Shown: one piece after another, positions 30,509 to 38,798 of the stretch | Layout: every line of letters begins with the position of its first letter | Numbering within the stretch: the stretch's first letter is position 1 | From: Methylotenera sp. | GTDB lineage: Bacteria; Pseudomonadota; Gammaproteobacteria; Burkholderiales; Methylophilaceae | NCBI RefSeq assembly: GCF_030684185.1 | Contig: NZ_JAUXOY010000014.1 | Location: forward strand, 280,001-344,000 | Length of the DNA stretch: 64,000 nt | Direction of reading: 5' to 3' | Made by a program: the position numbers and the translations under genes | Notes under the pieces: generated by a model | The model's database searches: none | What the model was told of the DNA's origin: nothing | The model's input: the letters and a program-made list of their open reading frames with translations, nothing else

Positions 30509-30890
30509 GTCCATTTATAATTTGTGCGATATATATAACGAGTTAAATACTTTCAAATTAAACACTTGCAGAATCCTGTAAAAAATACTATATTTCTATC
30601 ATTATGTTGAATTCATACATTTCAGATATTTTTTTTGTAGCTAGCCTTTTGGCTAGTGCATTGTTTTGGCGCAAATTATTTGAAATTTACAATTCAAAAT
30701 CTCGTGCTGTTGCGCTTCGTGCCAACAACCTGCGCTAGCGCGCAAACTACACCCCTCCCACACCATGTATTAAATGACGTTGCGTAATCATTGCGACGAG
30801 ATGCTACTATTTGAGCTCGATTTCATGTACATCAATCAAGTTGAGTTAAATAGCGCTAAAATTAAACAGAATAAAAATTAGGTAATTACT

Positions 30891-32465
30891 ATGAATCAAG
30901 CGACTAATCAAGCTGCAAGCCAAACAACAAAACAAGATCAAATTATTATTTTTGATACTACCTTGCGCGATGGCGAACAAAGCCCGGGTGCAGCGATGAC
31001 TAAAGAAGAAAAAATCCGTATTGCCCGCCAGCTTGAAAAGTTGGGTGTAAACGTGATTGAGGCAGGCTTTGCCGCTGCAAGCCCTGGCGATTTTGATGCA
31101 ATTTCAGAGATTGCCAAAATCATTAAAAACTCGACGGTTTGTTCGTTGGCACGCGCGAGCGAGAACGATGTGCGCCGTGCAGGCGAAGCTATAAAACATG
31201 CGGCTAGCGGGCGTATACACACGTTTATTGCTACCAGCAAAATCCACATGGAAAACAAACTTCGCATGACCGAAGACCAAGTGGTTGAGCGCGCCGTACA
31301 AGCGGTTAAATGGGCGTTGGAATACACTAATGATGTTGAATTTTCAGCTGAAGATGCAGTGCGCTCAGACATCGATTTCTTGGTGCGCGTATTTGATGCC
31401 GTCATTGAAGCAGGCGCTAAAACCATCAATGTGCCAGATACGGTGGGCTATAGCATTCCCGCTCCTTGGGGTGAGCGCATGGCCATTTTGATTAAGCGCG
31501 TTAAAAACTCTGATAAGGTGGTATGGAGTACGCACTGCCATAACGATTTAGGTATGGCAGTCGCTAACTCCTTGGCCGCCGTCATGAACGGTGCGCGACA
31601 AGTTGAATGCACGATTAATGGCTTGGGAGAGCGTGCAGGCAATGCAAGTCTTGAAGAGATTGTAATGGCGATTAAAACCCGCAGCGATATTTTCAACTTA
31701 ACTACGCGTATTGATGCGACGCAAATCGTGCCAACAAGTAAATTAGTGTCGACGATTACAGGTTACCCAGTACAGCCAAACAAGGCTATTGTTGGCGCGA
31801 ATGCCTTCGCGCATGAGTCTGGTATACATCAGGACGGCGTATTAAAACACCGTGAGACTTACGAAATCATGCGCGCAGAGGATGTGGGCTGGAATGCCAA
31901 TAAATTAACCTTGGGTAAATTGTCTGGTCGTAATGCGTTTAGAACACGCTTAAAAGAGCTTGGTATAGAGTTGGAAACAGATGATTTGCTTAATGTTGCC
32001 TTTGCAAAATTCAAAGATTTGGCGGATAAAAAATCTGAGATATTTGATGAGGATTTGCATGCTTTAGTAAGCGATGAATTTGTTTCAGAGGCGGCAGAAA
32101 GCTTCAAATTAGTGTATTTGCAAGTTTCCTCTATTACAGGTGAAGTGCCACATGCGATTATTACCATATCAGAAAATAGCATTGAGAAACGTGCTGAGGC
32201 TGACGGTGGCGGGCCGGTTGATGCAGCCTTCAAGGCGATTGAAACTATCGTACAAAGTGGTGCTGAATTGCAGCTTTATTCTGTAAACAATATTACCAGT
32301 GGCACGGATGCACAGGGCGAGGTAACTGTGCGTCTTTCTAAAGGCGGCCGTATTGTAAATGGCCAAGGCGCGGATACTGACATTGTAGTTGCCTCGGTAA
32401 AGGCCTATTTGAATGCGTTGAATAAGATACAGTCTAAGTCTGAGCGTGCGCATCCTCAAGTATAA
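30891..32465 (+). CDS. leuA: 2-isopropylmalate synthase
   Basis: 524-aa ORF; '[17 protein letters not shown]', '[19 protein letters not shown]', 'HESGIHQDG'. Confidence 0.97.
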   Translation: MNQATNQAASQTTKQDQIIIFDTTLRDGEQSPGAAMTKEEKIRIARQLEKLGVNVIEAGFAAASPGDFDAISEIAKIIKNSTVCSLARASENDVRRAGEAIKHAASGRIHTFIATSKIHMENKLRMTEDQVVERAVQAVKWALEYTNDVEFSAEDAVRSDIDFLVRVFDAVIEAGAKTINVPDTVGYSIPAPWGERMAILIKRVKNSDKVVWSTHCHNDLGMAVANSLAAVMNGARQVECTINGLGERAGNASLEEIVMAIKTRSDIFNLTTRIDATQIVPTSKLVSTITGYPVQPNKAIVGANAFAHESGIHQDGVLKHRETYEIMRAEDVGWNANKLTLGKLSGRNAFRTRLKELGIELETDDLLNVAFAKFKDLADKKSEIFDEDLHALVSDEFVSEAAESFKLVYLQVSSITGEVPHAIITISENSIEKRAEADGGGPVDAAFKAIETIVQSGAELQLYSVNNITSGTDAQGEVTVRLSKGGRIVNGQGADTDIVVASVKAYLNALNKIQSKSERAHPQV

Positions 32466-32564
32466 CCATTACAACATTGCGCGATAACTTTGTTGTCTGA
32501 ACTTGCCGTACAAAATGTACTGTCTTCGTTCAGGCGCTTTGTTCTCGCGCAATCTTGAAATGGT
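32465..32564. repeat. ~100-nt imperfect palindrome (large hairpin/REP-like)
   Basis: nested arms ACCATT/AATGGT, TTGCGCGA/TCGCGCAA, CTGAAC/GTTCAG and GTACA/TGTAC around AAAA centre. Confidence 0.6.
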
Positions 32565-32576
32565 AAGACGCGTCAA

Positions 32577-33452
32577 ATGAAAATTAAAAATCAAGGTCTG
32601 CTAATTGTTTTAGCGCTGTTCTGCACCTATTTTATATGGGGTTCAACTTATCTCGCCATACGTTTTGGTATAGAAAGCTTTCCGCCATTTCTCATGGCAG
32701 GTGTGCGCTTTACTATTGCAGGGGCGATTTTATATTGCGTGATGCGTTTTTTTGGCGCACCAAATCCTACCAGGCAGCAATGGTTAGGTGCAACCGCGGT
32801 TGGTATTTTTCTGCCAGCTTTGGGCAATGGAACGGTATGCTATGTGCAGCAAACGGTTTCATCTAGCGTGGCAGCGCTATCTATTGCCACTGCACCGATT
32901 TGGATGGCGATTTTCTCGTCCATTTGGGGGCATAAAATCACCAGTAAAGAATGGCTTGGTATTGCTGTTGGCCTAGCAGGTATTGTGCTGTTAAATGTGG
33001 GTGGCAGCCTGCACGGCGAACTAGCGAGTGCAATGTTGCTGATTTTTGCAGCAGCGAGTTGGTCATTTGGTTCAGTGTGGAGCAAGCGTTTGGATATGCC
33101 TGATGGTTTGATGGCAAGTGCCTCACAAATGCTGGCCGGTGGTGTGGTATTGTTAATGGTGAGTTCTCTGCAAGGTGAAACTTGGCCGCAAACAATTAGC
33201 CAAAAATCATGGGGTGCTATGTTGTTCTTAGTGGTATTGGGCTCATTGGTTGCATACAGTGCTTACCAATATTTACTTAAAACCGTGCGCCCGCTAGTCG
33301 CCAGCAGTAATACATTTGTGAACCCCGTAGTGGCGTTTATCGTGGGCATTTGGTTTGCAAATGAGCATGTGACAACGACTGAATTCATTGCGCTTGGCGT
33401 GATATTGATTGGCGTGTTCCTAGTGCTGTCTGCCAGCAATAAAGAAATTTAG
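32577..33452 (+). CDS. EamA/DMT family transporter
   Basis: 291-aa membrane ORF; 'YFIWGSTYLAIRFGIESFPPFLMAGVRF' EamA motif. Confidence 0.92.
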   Translation: MKIKNQGLLIVLALFCTYFIWGSTYLAIRFGIESFPPFLMAGVRFTIAGAILYCVMRFFGAPNPTRQQWLGATAVGIFLPALGNGTVCYVQQTVSSSVAALSIATAPIWMAIFSSIWGHKITSKEWLGIAVGLAGIVLLNVGGSLHGELASAMLLIFAAASWSFGSVWSKRLDMPDGLMASASQMLAGGVVLLMVSSLQGETWPQTISQKSWGAMLFLVVLGSLVAYSAYQYLLKTVRPLVASSNTFVNPVVAFIVGIWFANEHVTTTEFIALGVILIGVFLVLSASNKEI

Positions 33453-33484
33453 AGCATTTAATTTACAAAAGTTTAATTTAAAAG

Positions 33485-34162
33485 ATGTTTAATATGAAAC
33501 AAAACCTAGCACTATTTGACTTAGACAATACCCTGCTTGCTGGTGATAGCGACTATAACTGGAGCTTATTTTTGATAAGTGAAGGTTTGCTTGATGCGAA
33601 AACGCATCATGACCGTAACGAACAGTTTTATCTGGATTATAAAAATGGCTGTTTAAATATTACGGAATTTTTAAAATTTCAGCTAAAACCGCTTTCACAG
33701 CACTCCAAAAAGTTCTTGGATGAGCTTCATTTAAAATATATGCAAAAAATCATCCGCCCGATGATGACGCAAAAAGCGCAGGATTTGGTAGATAAGCATA
33801 AGCAAGCAGGTGATTTATGTGTGGTCATTACTGCAACCAATAGCTTTGTAACCAAGCCCATTGCAACCGCTTATGGCATCGAGCATTTGATTGGCAGTGA
33901 CCCGGAAATGGTGAATGGCGAATATACGGGTGGTGTGACCGGTGTGCCAACTTACAAAGAAGGCAAGGTCATTCGAATCAATCAATGGCTAGAAGCACGT
34001 GGGCAACAGTTGTCAGATTTTAAAACCAGTTATTTCTATAGCGATTCGCACAACGATTTGCCGCTGATGAAGTTGGTAACTGATCCTGTAGCGGTAGATG
34101 CTGATGAAATACTAACGGCCTATGCAAAACAGCAAGGGTGGCCACAAATTAGCTTGCGCTAG
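33485..34162 (+). CDS. HAD-IB family hydrolase (SerB-like)
   Basis: 225-aa ORF; 'LALFDLDNTLLAGDSDYNW', 'YFYSDSHNDLPLM'. Confidence 0.92.
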   Translation: MFNMKQNLALFDLDNTLLAGDSDYNWSLFLISEGLLDAKTHHDRNEQFYLDYKNGCLNITEFLKFQLKPLSQHSKKFLDELHLKYMQKIIRPMMTQKAQDLVDKHKQAGDLCVVITATNSFVTKPIATAYGIEHLIGSDPEMVNGEYTGGVTGVPTYKEGKVIRINQWLEARGQQLSDFKTSYFYSDSHNDLPLMKLVTDPVAVDADEILTAYAKQQGWPQISLR

Positions 34163-34182
34163 AATCTGGATTTTTAAGGCTT

Positions 34183-35007
34183 TTATCGACCCAGTAACAC
34201 TTCCAATATGAACTTACTGCCTACGTAAGCCAGTACAAGCAAGATAAAGCCACTCAAAGTCCAACGAATGGCTTTTAAGCCACGCCAGCCGTATTGGTAG
34301 CGACCATATAAAAGCCCGCCATATATAAACCAGCTGGCAATTGAAAATACGGCTTTATGATTAAATTGCATGGGTTTTCCAAAAATCTCCTCAGAGAACA
34401 ACATGCCGCTAACGAGCGTGATAGTCAGCAAAATAAAGCCTAAGCTAATGATTCTGAATAACAAGCTCTCCATTACCATGAGTGGCGGAAAGCTCGGCAA
34501 TTTGATAGGCGTTGGCTTGTTATGCAAACTGCGCTCAGCCACTGTCATAAGTAGAGCGTGAAATGTAGCGAATGTGAATAGACTGTAAGCCAGCAAGGCG
34601 ATGGTGATGTGTGCTAAAAACAGTGGTGACTCAGCTAAGGGCATGAAGTGATTGGTTGCATTGGATGCAGGTAAAAGTGCAAAGATAGCCGCTGGCGGCA
34701 GTACAAATGCTTGCAGGCTGGTGAGCTTGTGATTGAGGTCAGCCACCCAGTAAATTAGTACGGTGAGCCAGGCTATTGCTGAAAGAACATTAAAAAATCC
34801 TAAATTATAGCCATTAACAAAAATGGTTTGATATAACAGCCAGGCGTGAATAATTAATCCAAACGCTATCATGGTGGAATGTAGCTTCAAGTATTGGGAC
34901 ATTGCCGGGGTCTTAGCACAGCGCCAGAAATCTGTTGCAACAGCTAAATAGATAAATACAACAGCGAAATATGAGATTAATTTTTGCATAACGTGATTAT
35001 GGCGCAA
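34183..35007 (-). CDS. CcsA/YpjD-like cytochrome c assembly membrane protein
   Basis: 274-aa ORF; multiple TM helices, divergent from ffh; 'GFILLTITLVSGMLFSEEIFG...FNHKAVFSIASWFIYGGLLYGRYQYGWRG'. Confidence 0.88.
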   Translation of the reverse strand: MRHNHVMQKLISYFAVVFIYLAVATDFWRCAKTPAMSQYLKLHSTMIAFGLIIHAWLLYQTIFVNGYNLGFFNVLSAIAWLTVLIYWVADLNHKLTSLQAFVLPPAAIFALLPASNATNHFMPLAESPLFLAHITIALLAYSLFTFATFHALLMTVAERSLHNKPTPIKLPSFPPLMVMESLLFRIISLGFILLTITLVSGMLFSEEIFGKPMQFNHKAVFSIASWFIYGGLLYGRYQYGWRGLKAIRWTLSGFILLVLAYVGSKFILEVLLGR

Positions 35008-35070
35008 TTATGCTGTAAATATAATAGGTTGATGTAAAATTGAGTATCTAATGATTCGTAAGAGAATGCA

Positions 35071-36435
35071 ATGCTAGAAAATCTGACCGACCGCCTACAG
35101 GGCGTTATTAAAACTCTACGTGGCCAAGCTAGGCTAACTGAAGAAAATATTGCAGATGCAATGCGCGAAGTGCGCATGGCCTTGCTTGAGGCCGATGTGG
35201 CTCTGCCCGTGGTGAAAGAGTTTATTGCGCAAGTTAAAGTGCGCGCTCAAGGCAAAGAGGTATTGCAGAGCCTTACACCAGGTCAGGCGGTTATTCAAGT
35301 TGTGCACGATGAACTTACCGCCCTTATGGGTAAGGCTAATGTAGGCTTGAACTTAGCAGCCGTGGCGCCCGCCATTATTTTGATGGCAGGTTTACAAGGT
35401 TCGGGTAAAACCACTACATCTGCCAAACTGGCAAAATTGTTAAAAGAGCAAAAAAAGAAAGTGTTGTTAGCCAGTGCGGACGTCTATCGTCCGGCTGCGA
35501 TAGAGCAACTTAAAACACTCGCCAAACAATTAGAAGTAGATTGCTTTGATAGTAATGCCAGTCAAAAACCAGCAGATATTGCCCATGCCGCACTAGATTT
35601 CGCCAAGCGCGGTTATTACGATGTGGTGATTTTCGATACTGCAGGTCGCCTAGGTATTGATGAAGCGATGATGGCAGAAATCAAAGCACTGCACACGCTA
35701 CTGAACCCGATTGAAACATTGTTTGTGGTCGATGCGATGCAAGGTCAGGATGCTGTAAACACAGCAAAAGCCTTTGGTGACACATTGCCACTCACAGGCG
35801 TGATACTTACCAAGCTCGATGGCGACTCGCGCGGCGGTGCGGCACTATCTGTGCGCCATATTACTGGCAAGCCAATTAAATTTATCGGCGTAAGTGAAAA
35901 AGTAGATGGACTAGAGCCATTTCACCCAGAGCGTATGGCTTCACGTGTATTGGGCATGGGGGATGTGCTTAGCTTGATTGAACAAGCCCATAAAAACGTT
36001 GATATGGCAGAGGCACAAAAGCTTGCCGATAAAGTTAAATCTGGCAAGAATTTCGATTTAGACGACTTCAAAGCGCAAATGTCGCAAATGCGAAAAATGG
36101 GTGGCATGGGCGCACTCATGGATAAAATGCCAGCACAGATGTCCGGTATGGCAGCCAAAATGAACCCTGACGATGCGGATAAAGCCATTCGTCGCATCGA
36201 GGGTATTATTAACAGCATGACTGCGTTAGAGCGCCGCAAGCCTGAGTTAATTAAAGCTACACGTAAGAAACGCATTGCAGATGGTTCTGGCGTACAGGTG
36301 CAAGAAGTGAATCGTTTATTAAAGCAGTTTGAAGAAACGCAAAAAATGATGAAAATGTTTGCCAAAGGCGGCATGGCCAAAATGATGCGCAGTATGGGTA
36401 ATTTAATGGGCGGAAAAATGCCTGGTATGCGCTAA
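35071..36435 (+). CDS. ffh: signal recognition particle protein
   Basis: 454-aa ORF; 'GLQGSGKTTTSAKLA', 'DTAGRLGIDE', Met-rich C-terminal M domain. Confidence 0.98.
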   Translation: MLENLTDRLQGVIKTLRGQARLTEENIADAMREVRMALLEADVALPVVKEFIAQVKVRAQGKEVLQSLTPGQAVIQVVHDELTALMGKANVGLNLAAVAPAIILMAGLQGSGKTTTSAKLAKLLKEQKKKVLLASADVYRPAAIEQLKTLAKQLEVDCFDSNASQKPADIAHAALDFAKRGYYDVVIFDTAGRLGIDEAMMAEIKALHTLLNPIETLFVVDAMQGQDAVNTAKAFGDTLPLTGVILTKLDGDSRGGAALSVRHITGKPIKFIGVSEKVDGLEPFHPERMASRVLGMGDVLSLIEQAHKNVDMAEAQKLADKVKSGKNFDLDDFKAQMSQMRKMGGMGALMDKMPAQMSGMAAKMNPDDADKAIRRIEGIINSMTALERRKPELIKATRKKRIADGSGVQVQEVNRLLKQFEETQKMMKMFAKGGMAKMMRSMGNLMGGKMPGMR

Positions 36436-36546
36436 ATAATGCAGTGATAGCTAGTAATGCCTGGCAATCTACGTAAATTGCTGAAAAATTTCATTAGCCC
36501 ATCAATATAAAGAATATAAAAAGTTAATTTATTTGTTAGTTTTGCA

Positions 36547-36575
36547 TTGACCAAGCCAGTAGTTTCTAGCATAAT
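36547..36575 (+). promoter_or_regulatory. putative sigma70 promoter for tRNA-Lys
   Basis: TTGACC - 17 nt - CATAAT upstream of tRNA-Lys(UUU). Confidence 0.5.
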
Positions 36576-36667
36576 TGCGCCCTTTCGTAAGTAATGCTTT
36601 ATTAAGTAATAAAGTGGCTTTAGAAAAAAATCACACCAGAAACACAGTATTACCCATGTAACACAAT

Positions 36668-36743
36668 GGGGCGTTAGCTCAGCTGGTAGAGCAGCGGACT
36701 TTTAATCCGTTTGTCGTGGGTTCGATCCCCGCACGCCCTACCA
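36668..36743 (+). tRNA. tRNA-Lys (anticodon UUU)
   Basis: 76-nt cloverleaf GGGGCGUUAGCUCAGCUGGUAGAGC...CUUUUAA...GGGUUCGAUCCCCGCACGCCCUACCA; acceptor stem GGGGCGU/ACGCCCU. Confidence 0.97.
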
Positions 36744-36750
36744 ATATCTA

Positions 36751-36780
36751 AAAGGCTTCCAGCGATGGGAGCCTTTTTCT
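36751..36780 (+). terminator. terminator after tRNA-Lys(UUU)
   Basis: AAAGGCTtccagcgatggGAGCCTTTTTCTTTT. Confidence 0.65.
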
Positions 36781-36848
36781 TTTCTAGTGAATTTTATTTC
36801 GTGTAGGCGCTGTGTAGGCAAATTCAATCAATACAGATTGTTAATTTC

Positions 36849-37224
36849 TCAATAATCGTCATCGCTAGGAATATCCGCATCGCTAACGACTGGCAATGCA
36901 CTTCCTTGTATGCGCTTTATTAACGCAGTTAGTGGATCATCCTGATCTCCACCAAATTTACTTTTCTCGATATAAAAGCCTGATGCTTTTCCACGATTGA
37001 CTTCGGCAGTAATGGCCGCACTGAACTGATTAGCCATGGCGGCATCATCTCTAAGTTTTTTAGGGCATTCAAATGTTCTTCAAGCGTGAATTGAGCGGCA
37101 TCGATTGCTGGCTTGCGTAACTCCTGAATCCTCCCTGCAATATCCCCTCGATTGATAAACTCGCTGGCTCGTTTCGTAATGGTCACAGGCTTCATTTTTT
37201 CCGCATTGAAGCTACGGCGACCGT
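36849..37224 (-). pseudogene. phage terminase small subunit remnant (frameshifted, 5'-truncated)
   Basis: two overlapping frames: 'RRSFNAEKMKPVTITKRASEFINRGDIAGRIQELRKPAIDAAQFTLEEHLNALK' and 'RDDAAMANQFSAAITAEVNRGKASGFYIEKSKFGGDQDDPLTALIKRIQG'; frames join if one base is added at the T6/A6 tract 37056-37061. Confidence 0.7.
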
Positions 37225-37377
37225 AAAATCTTCCCCAATGACAATGCGGCATTTAAAGTAGTATATTTGGCGATGCTACAAGCTTCCAAGAAATGGACGA
37301 TGCCATTACGGGATTGGAAGGCAGCGCTAAATCGGTTTAGTATTGAATTGGGTGACAGACTGCCACCCTTCAATTAA
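37225..37377 (+). pseudogene. IS256-family transposase C-terminal fragment
   Basis: + strand translation KIFPNDNAAFKVVYLAMLQASKKWTMPLRDWKAALNRFSIELGDRLPPFN* matches the classical IS256 transposase C-terminus; no upstream transposase body. Confidence 0.85.
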
Positions 37378-37390
37378 TGTACTCAAACAG

Positions 37391-37413
37391 CATTTACACA
37401 GAATTATTTACAG
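37391..37413. repeat. probable IS256 right terminal inverted repeat
   Basis: catttacacagaattatttacag just downstream of the transposase tail resembles IS256-family ends. Confidence 0.45.
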
Positions 37414-37417
37414 GTTC

Positions 37418-37452
37418 AAAAAAGAAGCCAGATTGCTCTGGCTTCTTTTTTA
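37418..37452 (-). terminator. hairpin terminator, downstream of the toxin-like gene
   Basis: AAAAAGAAGCCAGAttgcTCTGGCTTCTTTTTT perfect inverted repeat with A/T runs. Confidence 0.75.
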
Positions 37453-37770
37453 CTTCTTCCCGTAGGTCGCGTCGTGATCAGGCGAAATAATCAAAAAACT
37501 CATTATGTCACCATTTCTAAATGTAACAGCTCGGCAGGATTGTGTGATTCTAAGTGAATAAATTGCCTCAATGCCCTTGGGGGGCTTAACGCTGACAATT
37601 TTTTCCCACTTCAAACCTTGATCCTTATATACCTGCTCCCAGCTTAATTGGCTTAACTTTTTAAGTGTATCTGTAACCTTGTTACGCTCTACCTTATCAA
37701 GCCTTAGCCAACTTTCCTGAAACTCGGGATTGTTTAAGTCCAGCTTTATTTTTTCTTTCATTTTCAACAT
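37450..37770 (-). CDS. RelE/ParE-like candidate toxin
   Basis: ORF 37450-37836; likely start MLKMKEKIKLD; 'VERNKVTDTLKKLSQLSWEQVYKDQGLKWEKI...YSLRITQSCRAVTFRNGDIMSFLIISPDHDATYGKK' resembles the RelE/ParE fold; overlaps upstream gene. Confidence 0.65.
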   Translation of the reverse strand: MLKMKEKIKLDLNNPEFQESWLRLDKVERNKVTDTLKKLSQLSWEQVYKDQGLKWEKIVSVKPPKGIEAIYSLRITQSCRAVTFRNGDIMSFLIISPDHDATYGKK

Positions 37771-38035
37771 TCCCAAAAAATGCGTCAATGTCGTCGGTTT
37801 CTTGGGGTGAATTAGCTTGTGCATATGCCAAAGCACGTTGCAAACCTTGTTTCACTTGAGGTTGGTGTAGCCATAACTCATTCTCAGGAATGACTAAGGC
37901 AGTACGTACCATCCAAACACCAGGCTCACGCTCCTCTACAAGCACCTGCTTGCCAGCAAACTCTTTCCCAAGTGAAATCTGGCCATTTAAGCCGACTACT
38001 TTTACGCTTGATTTAATTTCATGTGTATTCATCAT
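37697..38035 (-). CDS. AbrB/antitoxin-like protein paired with downstream toxin-like gene
   Basis: 112-aa ORF; 'KSSVKVVGLNGQISLGKEFAGKQVLVEEREPGVWMVRTALVIPENELWLHQPQ' SpoVT-AbrB-like beta region; overlaps toxin-like ORF out of frame. Confidence 0.6.
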   Translation of the reverse strand: MMNTHEIKSSVKVVGLNGQISLGKEFAGKQVLVEEREPGVWMVRTALVIPENELWLHQPQVKQGLQRALAYAQANSPQETDDIDAFFGNVENERKNKAGLKQSRVSGKLAKA

Positions 38036-38113
38036 TATTTACTCCTAACTTTGTTTGAATTATCTTCAAACGCCGCTTTGGGTTTAGTTTCGCTATTTTG
38101 TGTATTTGTCGTG

Positions 38114-38257
38114 TTTAGTTTGTTTAGTTTGTTTAGTTTGTTTAGTTTGTTTAGTTGGTTTAGTTTGTTTAGTTTGTTTAGTTTGTTTAGTTTGTTTAGT
38201 TTGTTTAGTTTGTTTAGTTTGTTTAGTTTGTTTAGTTTGTTTAGTTTGTTTAGTTTG
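38114..38257. repeat. tandem repeat (TTTAGTTTG)x16
   Basis: 16 consecutive 9-nt units; one variant unit TTTAGTTGG at 38150-38158. Confidence 0.97.
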
Positions 38258-38513
38258 TCGATTTATAATAATGCACTAAAATACTATAGCACTAATTTAT
38301 TAAATTAACAAACTTTGATTTAATAAATTTCCTAACATCCCTACTCATAACTATTGATCATAGTTGTGATTAACCAAAAGTATTAAATGAACGTAGCCAA
38401 AACGTAACTAATTGGTACTAAATATGACTAATCTGTATTAAATACAACTAACTTTACAAGTCGCGAGCGTTGCAAGTAGTTGATTTATATAGGACTGTAA
38501 CTAGACCTACGTT

Positions 38514-38555
38514 CTTTTAATCCGCTTGTCGTGGGTTCGATCCCCGCACGCACCA
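38514..38555 (+). pseudogene. displaced 3' tRNA-Lys fragment (attachment-site remnant)
   Basis: CTTTTAATCCGCTTGTCGTGGGTTCGATCCCCGCACGC-ACCA versus 36699-36743 CTTTTAATCCGTTTGTCGTGGGTTCGATCCCCGCACGCCCTACCA. Confidence 0.85.
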
Positions 38556-38560
38556 AATAC

Positions 38561-38592
38561 AAAGCCTAGTCAGAAATGACTAGGCTTTTTTG
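38561..38592 (+). terminator. rho-independent terminator
   Basis: AAAGCCTAGTCAgaaaTGACTAGGCTTTTTTG. Confidence 0.85.
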
Positions 38593-38675
38593 TTTTTTTA
38601 CTCGCTCACATCTTAAAACATACGATAGATTTTAATTTTGGTATAATTAGCTTAGATATTTAAAGATGCTGTAAT

Positions 38676-38751
38676 GGGGTGTTAGCTCAGCTGGTAGAGC
38701 AGTGGACTCTTAATCCATTTGTCGCGAGTTCGATCCTCGCACGCCCTACCA
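38676..38751 (+). tRNA. tRNA-Lys (anticodon CUU)
   Basis: 76-nt cloverleaf GGGGUGUUAGCUCAGCUGGUAGAGC...CUCUUAA...GAGUUCGAUCCUCGCACGCCCUACCA. Confidence 0.95.
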
Positions 38752-38798
38752 ATGTTATGGAATTCACGGAAGTGTGTGTCGTTTTAATTAATGTCGAT

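Larger units (their letters stand above)
36744..38555. mobile_element. degraded tRNA-Lys-integrated island (prophage/IS remnants plus TA-like pair)
   Basis: bounded by intact tRNA-Lys(UUU) and a displaced ~38-nt near-identical copy of its 3' half at ~38514-38555; contains phage terminase remnant, IS256 tail and TA-like genes. Confidence 0.6.

Noticed and set aside
38114-38257. CRISPR-like array
   Set aside because: 9-bp head-to-tail units with no spacers; no cas genes in the window.
38021-38308. + strand ORF encoding (FSL)n protein
   Set aside because: It is simply the translation of the 9-bp tandem repeat array; low complexity and no independent evidence of coding.
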